Translations under genes and position numbers: made by a program
In this document: positions 42,893 to 55,188 of the stretch, in pieces
Numbering within the stretch: the first letter of the stretch is position 1
Layout of the letters: each line of letters opens with the position of its first letter
Origin: Tanypteryx hageni
Lineage: Eukaryota > Arthropoda > Insecta > Odonata > Petaluridae
NCBI GenBank assembly: GCA_028673005.1
Contig: CM054115.1
Location: 55,848,407 to 55,912,406, forward strand
Direction of reading: 5' to 3'
DNA: 64,000 bases
The notes under the pieces: model-generated
Databases searched by the model: none
Seen by the model: only the letters and a program-made list of their open reading frames with translations
Told to the model about the DNA's origin: nothing

Positions 42893-45800
42893 TCATTCAT
42901 TCATCCTGCTTCTGTCCGAAGACAGGTTTTAACTGAATCGCTGCCTCCATTTCTCTATCTCCCTAGAAGCCTCTTTTATATCTCTATAAGTATTATATCC
43001 CTGCTTTATATTATCTAATATTCCTATTCTTTTTCTCCCTCTTCCTCTTCTTCCACTAATTTCTCCTTCTAAGATCGTCCTTTGTAAACACTGTCTTCTC
43101 AATATGTGCCCTATCCAATTTGATTTTCTTTTCCTGATTGTTTTTATTAGCATCCTATCTTCTCCCACCATTTCTAATACTTCTTCATTTCTCTTCCTCT
43201 CTGTCAATTTTACTTTAATCATTCTCCTCCATACCCACATCTCAAAACTTTCTAAATATTTTTCCTCCTTTCTCCTTACCATTCACGTCTCTGCACCATA
43301 AAGAGCTATGCTCCATATGTAGCATTTTGCTAATTTCTTCCTTGTTTCTAAATTTATTTTCTTGCTTGTGAGAAGCTCCTTCTTCTCGTTAAATACTGCT
43401 CTTGCCACTGCAATCCTACTTCTGATGTCCTGTGTACTACTTCCATCCTGCGCTAAAATACCGCCAAGATATTTGAAACTACATACTTGTTCCAATTTTT
43501 GGCCATTTACCATTATATTAAATTCTTTATGTTCCTTTGAAACGACCATGACTTTCGTTTTTTCAGCATTGATCTTCATTCCATATTGTTGGCCAACCTC
43601 CACTAGTCTGTCTGTCATTCTCGTCTTCTGCTATTAAGCCCTGATCATCTGCGTATTTAATGGTGGTAATACTTTCACCTCCTATCTTAAATCCTTTTTC
43701 TTCCATCAACGCTTCTTCTGTTATTGTTTCTGCATAAATATTAAATATCGCTGGTTAGATAGAAAATTCCTGCCTCACTCCCCTCCCTATTGAAGTACTT
43801 TCTGTTTCTTCTCCTTCAACCTTGACTCTAATCTTTTGATCAAAGTAAAGGTTTTTAAGCAGTCTTTTATCTTTCCAATCTATTCCAATTTTGTTTAAAA
43901 TACCCAGCATTTTATCCCATTTCACTCGGTCAAAAGCTTTCTCCCAATCTACAAAACAAAAATACATATCATTATTGACTTCTAGCGCTCTTTCTATCAT
44001 GATCCTCATACATCCTATAGCATCTCTAGTCCCTCTTCCTCTTCTGAAACCAAACTGATTATCATGCAGCTCCTTTTCTATATTACATTCAATTCTTTTG
44101 GTTATTATTCTAGTTAAAACTTTAGCTGTATGAGAAATTAAACTAATTGTTCTGTAATCCTTACAACATTTTGCATTGTTCTTTTTCTCCAGTGGTACCA
44201 TAACAACATCTAAAAAATCTTCAGGCCATATGCCGGTATCATATACTTGGTTAAAAAATTATGTTAGTTGCTTAACTGCTTTCGACCCCAAAACCTTAAG
44301 AACGTCCACTGCTATATCATCACTCCCAACTGCCTTTCTTCTTTTCATGTCATCAATTGCTCTTTTAACTTCAGACTCGAGAATACTTGGTCCTAGCTGA
44401 TCTTTTTCCACATCCTTTTTTTCATTTAATTCAATATTTCTTGGCTTTCCTTCTTTGTCATACAGCACCTCAATGTATTCTTTCCAAACATTCTTTACAT
44501 AGTCTGGCTCCGAGACTATTTTACCACTTTTGTTCATGATTCCTTTACGTCCTATCTTTCTTGCCTTTTTCTTGAATAGTTCCCTTGCTTTGCTATACAT
44601 GAGGTCTGTTCTACAAATTCTTTCACACTCGACAATCTCCTCGCATTTCTCATTTATCCACTGTTCTCTGGTTTTATCTGTTTCCCTTCTTAAAGCATTA
44701 TTTAACTCCTTGTATTTTCTTTGGCCTTCTTCAGTGTTTATGTTTTTCCACTTTCTCCGCTCTTCCATTTTTTGCAGCATGGCTGCTGTGATCCAGGGTT
44801 TTTTGATTCTTTCACCCGTTACCTTTCCTACCATCTTTTCCATTACATCTTTAATGTTGCTTTGGATGTATCTCCACTCCTCATCTACATTCGTCCTATT
44901 TTCTTCAGCTCTCTCCCCCAACCTTTCCTCCAGCTCAGTCATGATAGCCTCCTTGTTTTTAAGGAGTTCCTCTAAGTTCCATTTCTTCTTAACTCTTATG
45001 TTTCTCTTAACACTCTTCAGTCTACATTGTGTATTTGCCACCAAAAGGTTGTGGTCGGAATCGATATCTGCCCCTGGTAGTGTTTTCACATTTTTAATGA
45101 TATTTCTAAATCTTTCATTGACTAGTATGTAATCTATCTGGTATCGTCTCTGGTCTCCTGGGCTTCTCCATGTGTCAAGTCTCCGCTGGTGATGCTTAAA
45201 CCATGTATTAGTTACAATCAATCTATTTCTATGGCAGAATTCCACAAGTTTCTCCCCTCTTTCATTTCTCTTCCCTAGTCCATATTTTCCCACTATGTTA
45301 TCTTCCTGTCCCTCTCCGACTACACTGTTCCAGTCTCCCATTACTATGGTGTTGACCCTTCCTTTTCCCTCCGCCTCCAATATGTCCATAATCTGTTCAT
45401 ACATTTCATCTACTTCGTCGTCGCCAGCATTAGTCGTTGGCATATACACTTGAATTATCAGCATTTCCACTGGCTCCATCTGAAGTTACGGTTATTAATC
45501 TATCATTAACTGTCATTACCTTGCTAATTCTTTCAGCTATCTCTTTTCTCATTATAATTCCCACTCCCCCATTTTTCTCTCCTCCAGAGTAAATAATCTT
45601 AAATTCGGCTGAATTTATCTCGCCTTCTCCTTCCCACCGAACTTCACTAAGACCTACTATACCTACATTATTCCTTCTCATTTCTCTTTTTAAGTTCTCT
45701 AGTTTACCCCCTGAATTTATAGTCCTAACATTCCATGTGCCTATTCTTAATTTCTCACTACTTGCTTTCTTCTTATTAATCTTACATTTCCTCTGTGCAT

Positions 45801-46208
45801 CCCCTAGGGTAGTCCCCACCCGGAGATCCAATTGGGGGACTATTTTACCTCCGGAATATTTTACCCCAGAGAGATCCATAGAGGTATTTGCAGCTTTTCA
45901 GCCTATCATGGGATATATAATGAGGTAATTTCCCCTTGCTTTCCTCATCGCAGTTTCACAGAGTGATTACCCATCTGTAGCTGTTCAGATCCACATGATC
46001 ACCACCTACAGAGGTACTGTGCAAGCTGCTGCCCTTGCACAGGGGGATGTAAAACCCCCAAGACTTCTTAGTCTGACTCTTCCCCTCAGACCTTTCCGGC
46101 TTGGATGGTCCTACCAGGAGAATTACCTCCCGCCGGCATAGCTCTTTGGTTCATAAGAGTACACAAACCCTCCCACCTATGCAAGGTTATGCAGTCCTTA
46201 GGGAGGGT
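42893..46208 (-). mobile_element. Complete RTE-type non-LTR retrotransposon (copy 1)
   Basis: 3316 bases between identical 11-base duplications TACGAGTGCAT. Minus-strand layout: 5' leader (46208 to 45880) with a GC-rich segment (CCGGCGGGAGGTAATTCTCC near 46118-46137), a single protein with AP-type endonuclease followed by reverse transcriptase, a 3' untranslated region of only about 35 bases, and a short tail GAATGAATGAATG. A length of 3.2-3.4 kb, one ORF, and a tandem-repeat instead of poly-A tail fit the RTE clade. Whether the leader drives transcription cannot be read from the sequence. Confidence 0.85.
42929..45879 (-). pseudogene. RTE endonuclease-reverse transcriptase, broken (copy 1)
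   Basis: Would nick target DNA with its N-terminal AP-like endonuclease and copy its RNA with the reverse transcriptase (target-primed reverse transcription). Endonuclease: LRIGTWNVRTINS, LSEVRWEGEGE, MGDWNSVVGEG, QIDYILVNERF and DIDSDHNLLVA, with the GDWN and SDH residues kept. Reverse transcriptase: KDYRTISLIS, NQFGFRRGRGTRDAI, FCFVDWEKAFDRVKW, GRGVRQ, and the catalytic YADD at 43644-43655. C-terminus: FKYLGGILA, LYGAET, WIGHILRRQ. Breaks: frameshift near 45478, in-frame stops at 44259, 43755 and 43283, and a frameshift near 43620. The reading is otherwise continuous over about 980 codons, so this is a fairly young dead copy. Proteins of this type are often mislabelled craniofacial development protein 2-like in insect annotations. 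Confidence 0.85.
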
Positions 46209-46219
46209 TACGAGTGCAT
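46209..46219 (+). repeat. target-site duplication, right
   Basis: TACGAGTGCAT, identical to 42882-42892. Confidence 0.8.
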
Positions 46220-46393
46220 AGGTTGCCTTAAATTATCGTAGGATTTTTCGCGGAAATACCTAATCCAAATGGGACTAGGATTTAGTTTGGTTTCATTTGC
46301 TTCTCTAAACGACTATATAGATGCAGAGTAAGAGAGAGAGGTGGATGTAGGGAGGGTGATATGAAGGAAGGGGTATATAATGGAAGGTACATA

Positions 46394-48100
46394 CAGGGTG
46401 TCCAGTGACTTTATGTCATAACTTCGGGATCTTATTCCTTAAGTGATTTTGAGTAAAAAATGTCATATGAACATGGGTCCGATTCTCATTTGTTACAGAG
46501 CTACGGGCAATTGAAATTATCTCGTACTTTGATTTGCACAACTTAATGGCTGAAAATGCATTGTTTAAATAATTATTCGTGTACATAAATTGTTGAAAAA
46601 TGAACTATTTTAATAATAATTCGTTTACATTGATACTTAATCCATTGTTACTACAATTCTTCAAAATGGCCGTCTTCAGCTTGGGTGCACAATCTGGCCC
46701 GTTTTAGTAGGGACCGTGAAACAGCACGAAGAACTGCAGCGTTATTAACGCGCCTCGCAGCATCAAAAATTAGCTGAATAAGTTCTTCCTTCGTGCTCAC
46801 TTTGGCTTCATACACATGTTTTTCATTTGCTCCCACACATGGAAGTCCAACGGAGTGAGATCCGGAAACCTCGGTGGCAAATCCTGCGCACCGCCACGAC
46901 CGATCCATCAGTTAGGGAACTTCTTGTTAAGATACAGCGTAACGTTCCTACTAAAATGGGGGGGTTCCCCGTCATGCTGGTAGTACATCTGAAGTCTTGT
47001 TTGCAGAGAAATGTCTTCTAAGAGACCCGGCATTTCATTTTCCAAAACATCAGCATAAATAGCACCTGTCAGACGTGGCGGGAAGAAGTACGGTCCAACC
47101 AGCTGGTTCCCAATGACACCACACCACACGTTCACAGAAAAACGGAGTTGGAAGTAGCTTTCAACTGTTCAGCGAGAATTTTCGCGAGCCCATAAATGGT
47201 AGTTTCTCGTGTTGTTTATTCCATCACGAGTAAACTGTGCCTCGTCCGTGAACAAGATGTAACGGTTCAGGCGGGGGTGTGCATTTAACCAACGGCAGAA
47301 TTTCACCCGACTAGCCATATCCCCGGGTTGAAGATCCCGAACTTGCTAGATATGGTATGGATCAAGTCCCTCATCGTGTAATGTTTGCCAGACTCTCATT
47401 CGGGGAACGTTGAGGCGGGCGGACATTCCTCGTGTACTAAGGCGTGGACTTCGCTGAACCATTTGAATAATGTTTTCTTCCTCATCCACATTAACTTGTA
47501 CTGGACGTTCAGCTCTCAAAGACACGGAAATGAGCCATTTTCTCGTAAATGTCGGTGAACTTGGATAAAAGTACGTCGATCTGGTGTTCTTCTTTGTGGA
47601 TCGTCGTCAATATTCGTAAACGGCAGAAACGGAGTTTCCATCGCAAAACCCGTACACGAAGTACATATCCGCATACTCTTTATTTAAAAATGTATACGGA
47701 ATTATTAAAAGCTAATGATACCACACGTGCCACAGCGCACTACACTGAACGCTAGCTTACGTTCTGCTGACCTGCTGCCTGCGTGCTTGCAAATTATGTC
47801 CACGTCTGTTGTGCAAGCGTCATGCTTCTCACTGTTGTAACAATGGATTAAGTATCAATGTAAACGGATGATTAATTAAATAATAAAATTTTCAACAATT
47901 AAAAATGTATACGAATAATTATTTAAACAATGCATTTTTTCAGCCATTGAGTTGTACAAATCAAAGGACGAGATAATTTCAATTGCCCGTAACTCGGTAA
48001 CAAATGAGAATCGGACACATGTTCATATGACAATTTTTTACTCAAAATCACTTAAGGAATAAGATCCCGAAGTTATGACATAAAGTCACCGGACACCCTG
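46394..48100 (-). mobile_element. mariner-like element 2 with long terminal inverted repeats
   Basis: 1707 bases between TA dinucleotides (46392-46393, 48101-48102). Tip CAGGGTGTCC on both sides. The inverted repeats run about 260 bases (46394-46655 and 47834-48100) with only small differences, far longer than the roughly 30 bases of classical mariners. The left repeat reaches the stop codon of the transposase. One transposase gene on the minus strand, damaged. Confidence 0.9.
46651..47641 (-). pseudogene. mariner-like transposase, DD41D type, broken (element 2)
   Basis: Tc1/mariner-superfamily transposase; it would bind the terminal repeats and cut and paste the element at TA. From the ATG at 47641: METPFLPF, an N-terminal region with RTFIQVHRHLREN, then ENIIQMVQRSPRLSTRGMSA (helix-turn-helix), WCKW-like KFCRWLN, and the catalytic motifs FTDEAQF (first D), YYQHDGEPPHFS (second D) and PDLTPLDFHVWEQMK (third D). 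Counting from the second to the third D gives 41 residues, the DD41D spacing. Ends with EDGHFEEL and TAG at 46651. Damage: stops near 47515, 47345, 47170 and 46909 and a frameshift near 46870. All three catalytic residues survive, so decay is by nonsense mutation rather than deletion. About 330 codons, the normal length. Confidence 0.85.
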
Positions 48101-48109
48101 TATATAGAG

Positions 48110-48260
48110 AGTAAGGGAGGTATAGAATTAGAAAATAACGGGAGGAAAGAGAAAAGAAGGAGACGGAGAAAAGAGAGGCAGAGAGAGGGAGGGAGAGGGA
48201 AGGAAAGGGAGAGGGAGAGAGACAGAGGGAGGGAGGGACGGTGAGAGGGAGGGAGGGAAT
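48110..48260 (+). repeat. GA-rich tract
   Basis: Purine run with GGGAGAGGGA, GAGAGAGACAG and GGGAGGGA words, much like 31690-31822. It begins right after the mariner; a shorter one (46325-46390) lies directly before it, so the mariner probably inserted into a single GA-rich tract. Confidence 0.75.
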
Positions 48261-49980
48261 ATTATTATATATCCGTCATATGCCGGGCAATAAAGTAGTA
48301 TATAAATATCTGGGAACCTGAGGGAAAACTTGGATAACAGTCAAACCAAATTAAGTGAAGGTAAAAAATACCAATCGTTAAAAAAACAATCTTTAAAACT
48401 GCGAATAATTAAGATGCACTGACTAAAGCCTACATGGACGTGCTAAGGATATTTTCCTGTTATTTTTTTATTCTAGTTCAGTTGATTCTACCCATTAAAG
48501 CTGGAATACAAGATTGTTGTGTGTCCACGAGCAAGTAAATTTGTGTATGGATGTAAACTGCTGCGTCTTCAGAAAGATTTTTGTTTTGCGGCCGTGGGAT
48601 ATGCTGAAGGTAGTTTCCGAAAACGTACACATTCTCTCATACATATTAGGTTAACCTAATAAAAAATGACGTAAAATAAAACAAATCTAAAAGAGATTTT
48701 TAGATTTGGTGAAAAAATTACCCGAATGTCTTGGTTTGTTGATCGAGATTTGCATGTAATTCATTGCTATATATATTTTAATGTATACATTGAAAAGACA
48801 AGCGTTTTTAACTGGTAAAATTCCTTTTCATAGTTTATTTGTCCAATAAACATAAGTTAAAAAGAAACGTTATTATTTATCTATCAAATTAAACAACGTC
48901 ATCTACACTTTAATCGGAATCTTTGTAAACATGAAAGAAACAATTTCCAGACAGAAATTGGAAAAGAAAACTTACACTGCTCCAAGCGTTAAATTCATAG
49001 TTTTAATTTAATTGATAATTTTTAAATGTTTGACATAATGAAGTTCGACCTGCTTCGCTATATAAATAAATTTTTATAAATTAATTCATTTCGATATTTT
49101 ACGTTTTACTCTCTAAATAAAAAAAAGAGCAAGGAAACGGCTCGCGAAATCTTTTTATGTAAATAACGATTGAATTTCACAAAATTGCCACCGGGTTCTT
49201 CCAAGACTGTCTACATGCCTTTAATTACACAGCTTGCTTTATGTGACTAAAATAAAACGAAAAAGCAGCAGCAAATAAAAATTATTCCAATATATTTAAT
49301 CGACTTTGACAAGAGCCTTTTTTTTAATTGTTTAAATCACACGAATTTAAAAAATATTCATTGCCGTCTCTTTCGAATACTGGAACGACAAATATGGTTT
49401 CGAAACAAAAAACACGATCTCAATTAAAAGTTCATTTTTAGCATGTTTGCATTGGGGCGATCCTTTGACGTAGAACGCCGGGATGAAAAAGAGTGCCGAG
49501 CAGCTCTTTTATGAATTCAATTGCGTGCCTCTTTAACGAATTAGTGTTTGAACTTCTCTTTGCTATGCTTTTGCGCATTTTCTTTCTTTAGCCAAAAAGG
49601 GTGGCGAGGAACAAATGATTAATTTGAGTTTTCGCGCTGTCCAAGCAAACATAGTGATCATTTTATAGCAAAAAAGCTATAGGTATATGTGATTTAAAAA
49701 TTTCGTTTTATTAATGCCCTATTTTATACATGGAATCCGTTCCAATTATTATATAAAATACTAAAAGTAATTTAAAAAAAATGATAATTCTCCGTTCTCA
49801 CATAATTCTTGGCTAAAGCAATGACAGGTCCTTTTCGAGTGAATTATTCCCATGTTGCGTTGAGTTTTTTACCAAACGAAATTTATACGCATCGTTGTGA
49901 TAAAAATCAAATTTATTAGTTGGAATTTTAATAAAACGATTGGAAATTAAAAGACGGTAGGAATAAAGTGTAGCTCTAAA
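48261..49980. other. unassigned AT-rich spacer, 1.7 kb
   Basis: No repeat copy, gene or transposon end recognised. 49430-49640 is slightly GC-richer. Confidence 0.4.
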
Positions 49981-50075
49981 GCAGGGTTGGCGGCCCGCGG
50001 ATCACGCGGGTTTGTTTTTCTCCAGGGCTATAAGGGGTCACAATAGGAGAAGCGACCCTGATAGCGGTGACGGTA
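49981..50075 (+). mobile_element. possible hAT-like terminal remnant
   Basis: CAGGGTTGGCGGCCCGCGG followed by GCGACCC at 50053 resembles hAT (Charlie-type) ends with CAGGG.TGGC..GGCCCGCGG. No second end or 8-base duplication was identified. Confidence 0.3.
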
Positions 50076-50189
50076 AAATGTAAAAAGTATTTTAAAGTTG
50101 TGTTTCAAAGTTTTTCTAGAAATTTGAATTCTTTTCAATTGTTAAATAGAATAGCGTCATGCCTATTTCGCGATTGTTTTATCCAAATA

Positions 50190-51060
50190 TGTGCTAAAGG
50201 CATGAATGACAGCATAATCTTAACAGAAAATAACCTAATTTTTCCATAATTTTCAATTTATGGGATATTGTCTTAATGATGATTAGTCTTATTGCTCACG
50301 CAGTGTGATCTGAGTCATGAAACTTGAAATACGAAAACTTGGACACGAGCCGATTGTCAGAGAATTTGTGAATTACGGATAGTTTCCTTAATTTCACGGA
50401 AAATTGTAAATATACTGCTATTACTCATGGAATTTATTATTTAATACATATATGCTCCACGTGCTGTTGCCCTGGAGGTCGCATTGGTTTATTTAAGAGT
50501 ATAGATCTTGGTGTATTGTGATTATTTAATTAATTAACTTTTAATTATTTATAATTAAGATACAAAGTCGGGACATGCATTATACTATGGAAGAAAAAAG
50601 GAAGTTTATTTTTCTTAAAGACAGAATTCAAATCCATGCGGAGGTTGCGTAAAGATTTGACTTTAATCATAAAATTATGAAAAACTTTTCGATTTTCAAC
50701 AATGAAAAACATTAACTACCATACCAATGACTCCAATGCCTATCAATGGAAATTGATTTTCCATACTTCAAGACAATTGATTTAATGCTTATACTGCATT
50801 ATAATCCATTTGATTTCAGCCAACGACATATACCTACATATGACGACGTGATAATTTTAAATTAATTTCTTTATCTAGATACCTACTAAAAGGCACGCAT
50901 TATAAAACCATATTCCTAACACACATAATATCCTAATTTTTACATAAATTTTAGTGTAACAAATAAGCAATTGTCTTAATGATTATTATAGTTATTGCTT
51001 AAAATGGGCAACCTGAGCCATGAAACTTGAAATTCGAAAACTTGAATGAAACATTCCATT
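50190..51060 (+). repeat. Family J repeat, first locus (two partial units)
   Basis: 50190-50540 matches the 3' half of the unit at 62770-63420 (GTCTTAATGATGATTA, GAGTCATGAAACTTGAAAT, GCCGATTGTCAGAGAATTT, ATCTTGGTGTAT). 50541-51060 matches its 5' half, including 155 identical bases (50664-50818 with 62889-63043). So a 3' half precedes a 5' half, as in a head-to-tail array cut within both units. No protein frame is conserved. Confidence 0.8.
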
Positions 51061-51232
51061 TGGGTATTCTTGAAAGAAAACGTAAATTTCAACAGCTAAA
51101 ATCTTCACATGGATCTCTACTTAAATGTAAACGTCGAATGACATCAGCTCAAGAAATACCTACCAAGGACTATTTTTAATTTTCTTGTATTTTATGCAAA
51201 CATTTTTAATTCAGAAATTGTGAGTAAATGTA

Positions 51233-51418
51233 TGTTGGAGCTTCCTGGCTAAATCCAGTATCAGAAGGCTACGGTTTGAGTTTATTTCAGTTCTTTGTTG
51301 TCTTTGAATTTTTCTCGCAGTTCCTTAAAATATATATTATCATTAAACCTATTTGGAATTTTTAGAAATATTACAGGTATGGAGAAAGCCATGTGGTGGC
51401 CACATCAGATTTATTTTT
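51233..51418 (+). mobile_element. Family A element, copy 10 (3' end only)
   Basis: From TGTTGGAGCTTCCTGGCTAA to the 3' motif TATGGAGAAAGCCATG and an intact hairpin ATGTGG-TGG-CCACAT, then CAGATTTATTTTT. Only the last quarter of the element is present. Confidence 0.8.
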
Positions 51419-52299
51419 AGAGGTCCTCTTCCAAAGTCTAAAATTGATTTTAACTTCATGGCACCCAGAAGGATCCAAAATTCAAAATTGAAACAATCCC
51501 GCTCGTTTGAAAATGTAATTGAGTACTGCTGCTCTAAAGTAATAAGAAAATTGTCAGTGTGACGCTCAAATGAATGTGTCTAGCTGGAGTTGGGTATTCC
51601 AGACATTTCGTTATATTAATTTTTTTCGGTAAAGCTCTCACAAATCGAACGTTGCTTACAACACCATTAGCTGAATCATTTCTCCGGAGTTATCTTTGAA
51701 TTCAGTAACTTCTGTGAAAAATATAAAAATCATCTTATCGTTAGATTAATAATTATCGAGAAATTCATAGGCGGGCCATTAGGAAATCTAAAGGAGTGAA
51801 TTTATCTGCTTAGAAATATGAATAATATTGGAATAATTTATTCCAGAACAAAAATGGCAATGCATTCCATACTGAGGCAGAGAAACAGATGGTTTTAAAT
51901 TTCAATTATATTCTAACTCGAGCCTGGCAAATTTTTCGGGCGTCCCTCCTTAAGTATACCTATTTAAATCATAGGAGATGAAATATTCTTTAAGGTACGT
52001 GCGGTGGCAAACATCATAGCAGAAGGAGGGTAATTATATTGGAATACACGCGAGGACAACACCGTGGAAGCTCCTTCGCTTAGTGCAAGAAATAAATAAA
52101 TAAATATCTCTAGCAACGTAATAATTGAGATGCTATCCATTTTTCCGAAAAAGAGTTCCCTTCTATAAAGATGCAGAAATCATTTGCTTCAATATTCGGT
52201 GGGCGCGTCAAAGGGAGATTCCCATGGAAACCGACGCGGTTCAAACGATTCCAAGTCTTGTGTGTGAATCGCCCGGGATTTCCCTAGAGCCTAGACTAT
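51419..52299. other. unassigned spacer
   Basis: AT-rich, becoming GC-richer after 52195 (CGACGCGGTTCAAACG). No gene recognised. Confidence 0.4.
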
Positions 52300-53570
52300 A
52301 GTACCGCTCCGTGAAATACACTCCTTCGCCTCGTATTCCCCGATGCACCTCTCCCCCTCTCGTCCTTTTGCGAATCGCTCCGAACCCTCTCCTTCCCTTC
52401 CCTCCCACACGCACATGCGTTTTAACTCCCTCTCTTCTCGACGCGGATAAAATCGATAGGTGTGGTGGCCCTGCTTCCCTGAGCCGTAACGGTTGTGTCG
52501 CCGCTTTATCTTACGACCGCACACATGTGCACGCAGATGTATACCCAGTACGCATGGATGAAAGTGGCACACAAGACTGGGTAGTTTCAATGCTATGATG
52601 TGGCAATGCTTCTGCTTCGTTAACTCGGAGTTTTGCTCTCAATTTATTGTCTATGAAAACGCTTTAACTCCGCCAAATACATTTCATACCATTTAAAGGA
52701 AATTTTTTCATATTTTAAATCAATCCATTTTATTTGGACTTTTAATTGCACTATTAATTTTTTTGAATCGACCAACTGATGTTACTAATTATTCAATGTC
52801 AATTTATATTTATTTCTGAATAAACACACCTAAATATCACTATTCTATAAACTGGTGAAGGATTAATTTTCTCGAGGGTACACAACAACGGTATTTAAAA
52901 ATTGAAACGCTTCGATGTGCAAAATTTGACTAAAACAACCTCTCTAAAAATCTCCTTCGATACGCGCAAAAATAACGAGCCGTTTCGCGAGGCGTTTTCT
53001 TTTCGCCTTTCTCCTTTCCAGAGAATTGTGGAAACATCCCCTTCTCTCTCTTCTTCTTCCGTAGAGAAAGAGAGAGAGAGAGCTCGTAAATCACTCGGGA
53101 GGCCGCTCCTAATTGGTGTGAGCGTATACACGAGGGAGAGAGAGAGGGGGAAATAGAAGAGGGAAACTGAAGAGGGCGTACACACGTTCTCGACACTTCT
53201 TTCTTCCATCTCTCGTCTTCCTCTCTCCTTTCTTCCCCCATTCCTATCCCTATCATCCCCGAGCGTTCCTATCGCCCTTCCGCTTCAATTCTCATTTTCT
53301 CTACGCTGGCCGAGGCAAAACACCACCGATACCCATCAGTCAAGACGGATACGTTCAATTCCTTCATCCGACTACTACCATCGTTATTCCCCGTGTAATA
53401 CCGGCGGCTGCTCTGGAGAGAGAAGGACAGAGAGACATATAGAGAGAGAGAGAGAAAGAAACGAAAGAGCTTTCCTGTAATTTTGAAGGCGGAACGAGAG
53501 AAGAGATGCGAATAATTTCATCTGGCTACATCTACCCATCTCTCCTATTCTATCGTATGTGTGCGCGCGC
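52300..53570. repeat. GC-richer region with CT- and GA-rich blocks
   Basis: Blocks: CT-rich 52315-52445, mixed GC-rich 52445-52600, AT-rich 52620-52900, CT-rich 52985-53060, GA-rich 53060-53165, CT-rich 53190-53300, GA-rich 53410-53500. Overlapping frames on both strands (up to 108 codons) have no domain. It is the least AT-rich region of the right half and may be regulatory or exonic, but nothing proves it. Confidence 0.45.
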
Positions 53571-54145
53571 ATGGATAAACGTTTATTTTCGCTTTTATTG
53601 AAGCCCGATGTTTTGAGAGAAATATATTTATAAGAAATCTTTAATTACCTAGCTAGGTGTTTTTAGATCCTTCGTTAATGAATATTATCTTACATCGCTG
53701 AATGTTTAACAGTGTTTTTTTAGAGACCATTGAGGTCATATTACCCAATCAAGAGGCATAAGCAAAAACTTTTTTTGGTTATTCCCTTTCTAGCACGTTT
53801 TCTTAAAAGTCTGTTGACATTCAACTTTTTTGTTTTAAGATATATTTTAAAAGTTATCCTCGAATTTGATAGTACTTATCAATTTATGTATTTTCCAATT
53901 ATTGGATTTTCAACGTAAAAAATTGGTTTTCCGGTAAGTGGCTCGAAATTCGGAGTATTCAAAAATTTGAAATGGTAGACAAACTACTGAAGCTAAAGGA
54001 TTGCAGTATTCACGGATGGAGAGATCCAATAAAGGTGCGGGTTGTCCTTTCCACGAAGAAAATTTTTAAGAAACGTGTTTCTGCCACTTTACTTTGGAAA
54101 GACTATCTAACTGGTTTAAAGTTAATTTAACCTATTAATTTTTTT
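53571..54145. other. unassigned spacer
   Basis: AT-rich. Nothing recognised. Confidence 0.4.
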
Positions 54146-54219
54146 GCAAACAAGTAGCTGGTGCTTGCATTACACACCAAGGAAATCACGTAAATTATTC
54201 AGACATGTTTCATTATTGG

Positions 54220-54263
<44 letters not shown>

Positions 54264-54395
54264 GCACACATACATACATACACACGCACACACACACATA
54301 TATATCGTATTAGTATAAGGTGCTTGCATTCTGCACGCATTTCATATCACCTTGAAAAACATCAATTTTTCCGAGAGGTATTTCATTATTAAAAG
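54146..54395 (+). repeat. Family D fragments around a (TA)n microsatellite
   Basis: Two D-like starts (GCTGGTGCTTGCAT at 54158-54171 and AAGGTGCTTGCATTCTGCAC near 54317) in direct orientation flank a pure (TA)n run at 54222-54262 followed by CACA and ACATAC repeats. The duplication may have arisen by slippage or unequal exchange at the microsatellite. Confidence 0.6.
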
Positions 54396-55188
54396 AAGAA
54401 AAAAGTGAGACAGAAGACCAAAATACGAAAATAGAGAAAAAAGGTTGAACACATTAAGAAAAAACAGAACAGAGAAACATAAATCATAAAGAGAACAGTA
54501 GATGAAAGAAAATTAAAACAACGAAGAAAACCTTCCAAATCTGAAAAAATGTAAGTATTGAAATAGATATCACAGCACTAATTCAGGCTAATGTTCACTC
54601 GTTTCTTTGCGGTCGTGAGAGAAATGGAGTTGTTATTTTACGTGGCAACGAAAACAATGTGATTTTATTGCCAACCATAATTGCACTGAATTACACTGAT
54701 AATAAATGTACCGTCTCTCCTGAGACGAAATCAATTAAAGCTATAGTAATTTTTATCGCTCTCAATCGATTGTTTCAGTTTAAATTGCACTTACGTATTT
54801 ACAGTTGAGATTGAATGACCATAAGCCAAAACCTTTCAATAGTTTTGCATTTAGTCTTAACAAACTCTTTCAATTGAAATTAAATAACGAAGTTAATAAA
54901 TAAAAGTAACTTTGAGCAGCGTGACACGTCAATAGCATTTGAATTTAAAGAACTACGTGAATAAATAATATTTAATTGATTTGTAAGAACGAAATACATT
55001 ACAATTAATTATTATAATCCTATTTCAATGGCTGCTTCGCGATTAATCTAATTGACACACATTAAACTCAATTATACTCAAAATGTCACACATGGTTTCT
55101 TATTTAATGTGGTAGATTAATAGATAATTATCATTTGCTTAATACGAAATAGTCTCAACTAAATAATTAATTCATAATAATATATGCA
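54396..55188. other. unassigned AT-rich spacer
   Basis: Purine-rich patch 54388-54550, otherwise AT-rich. No gene or repeat copy recognised. Confidence 0.4.

Noticed and set aside
44530..45132. 200-codon + strand open frame
   Set aside because: Antisense shadow of the RTE endonuclease-linker reading on the minus strand.
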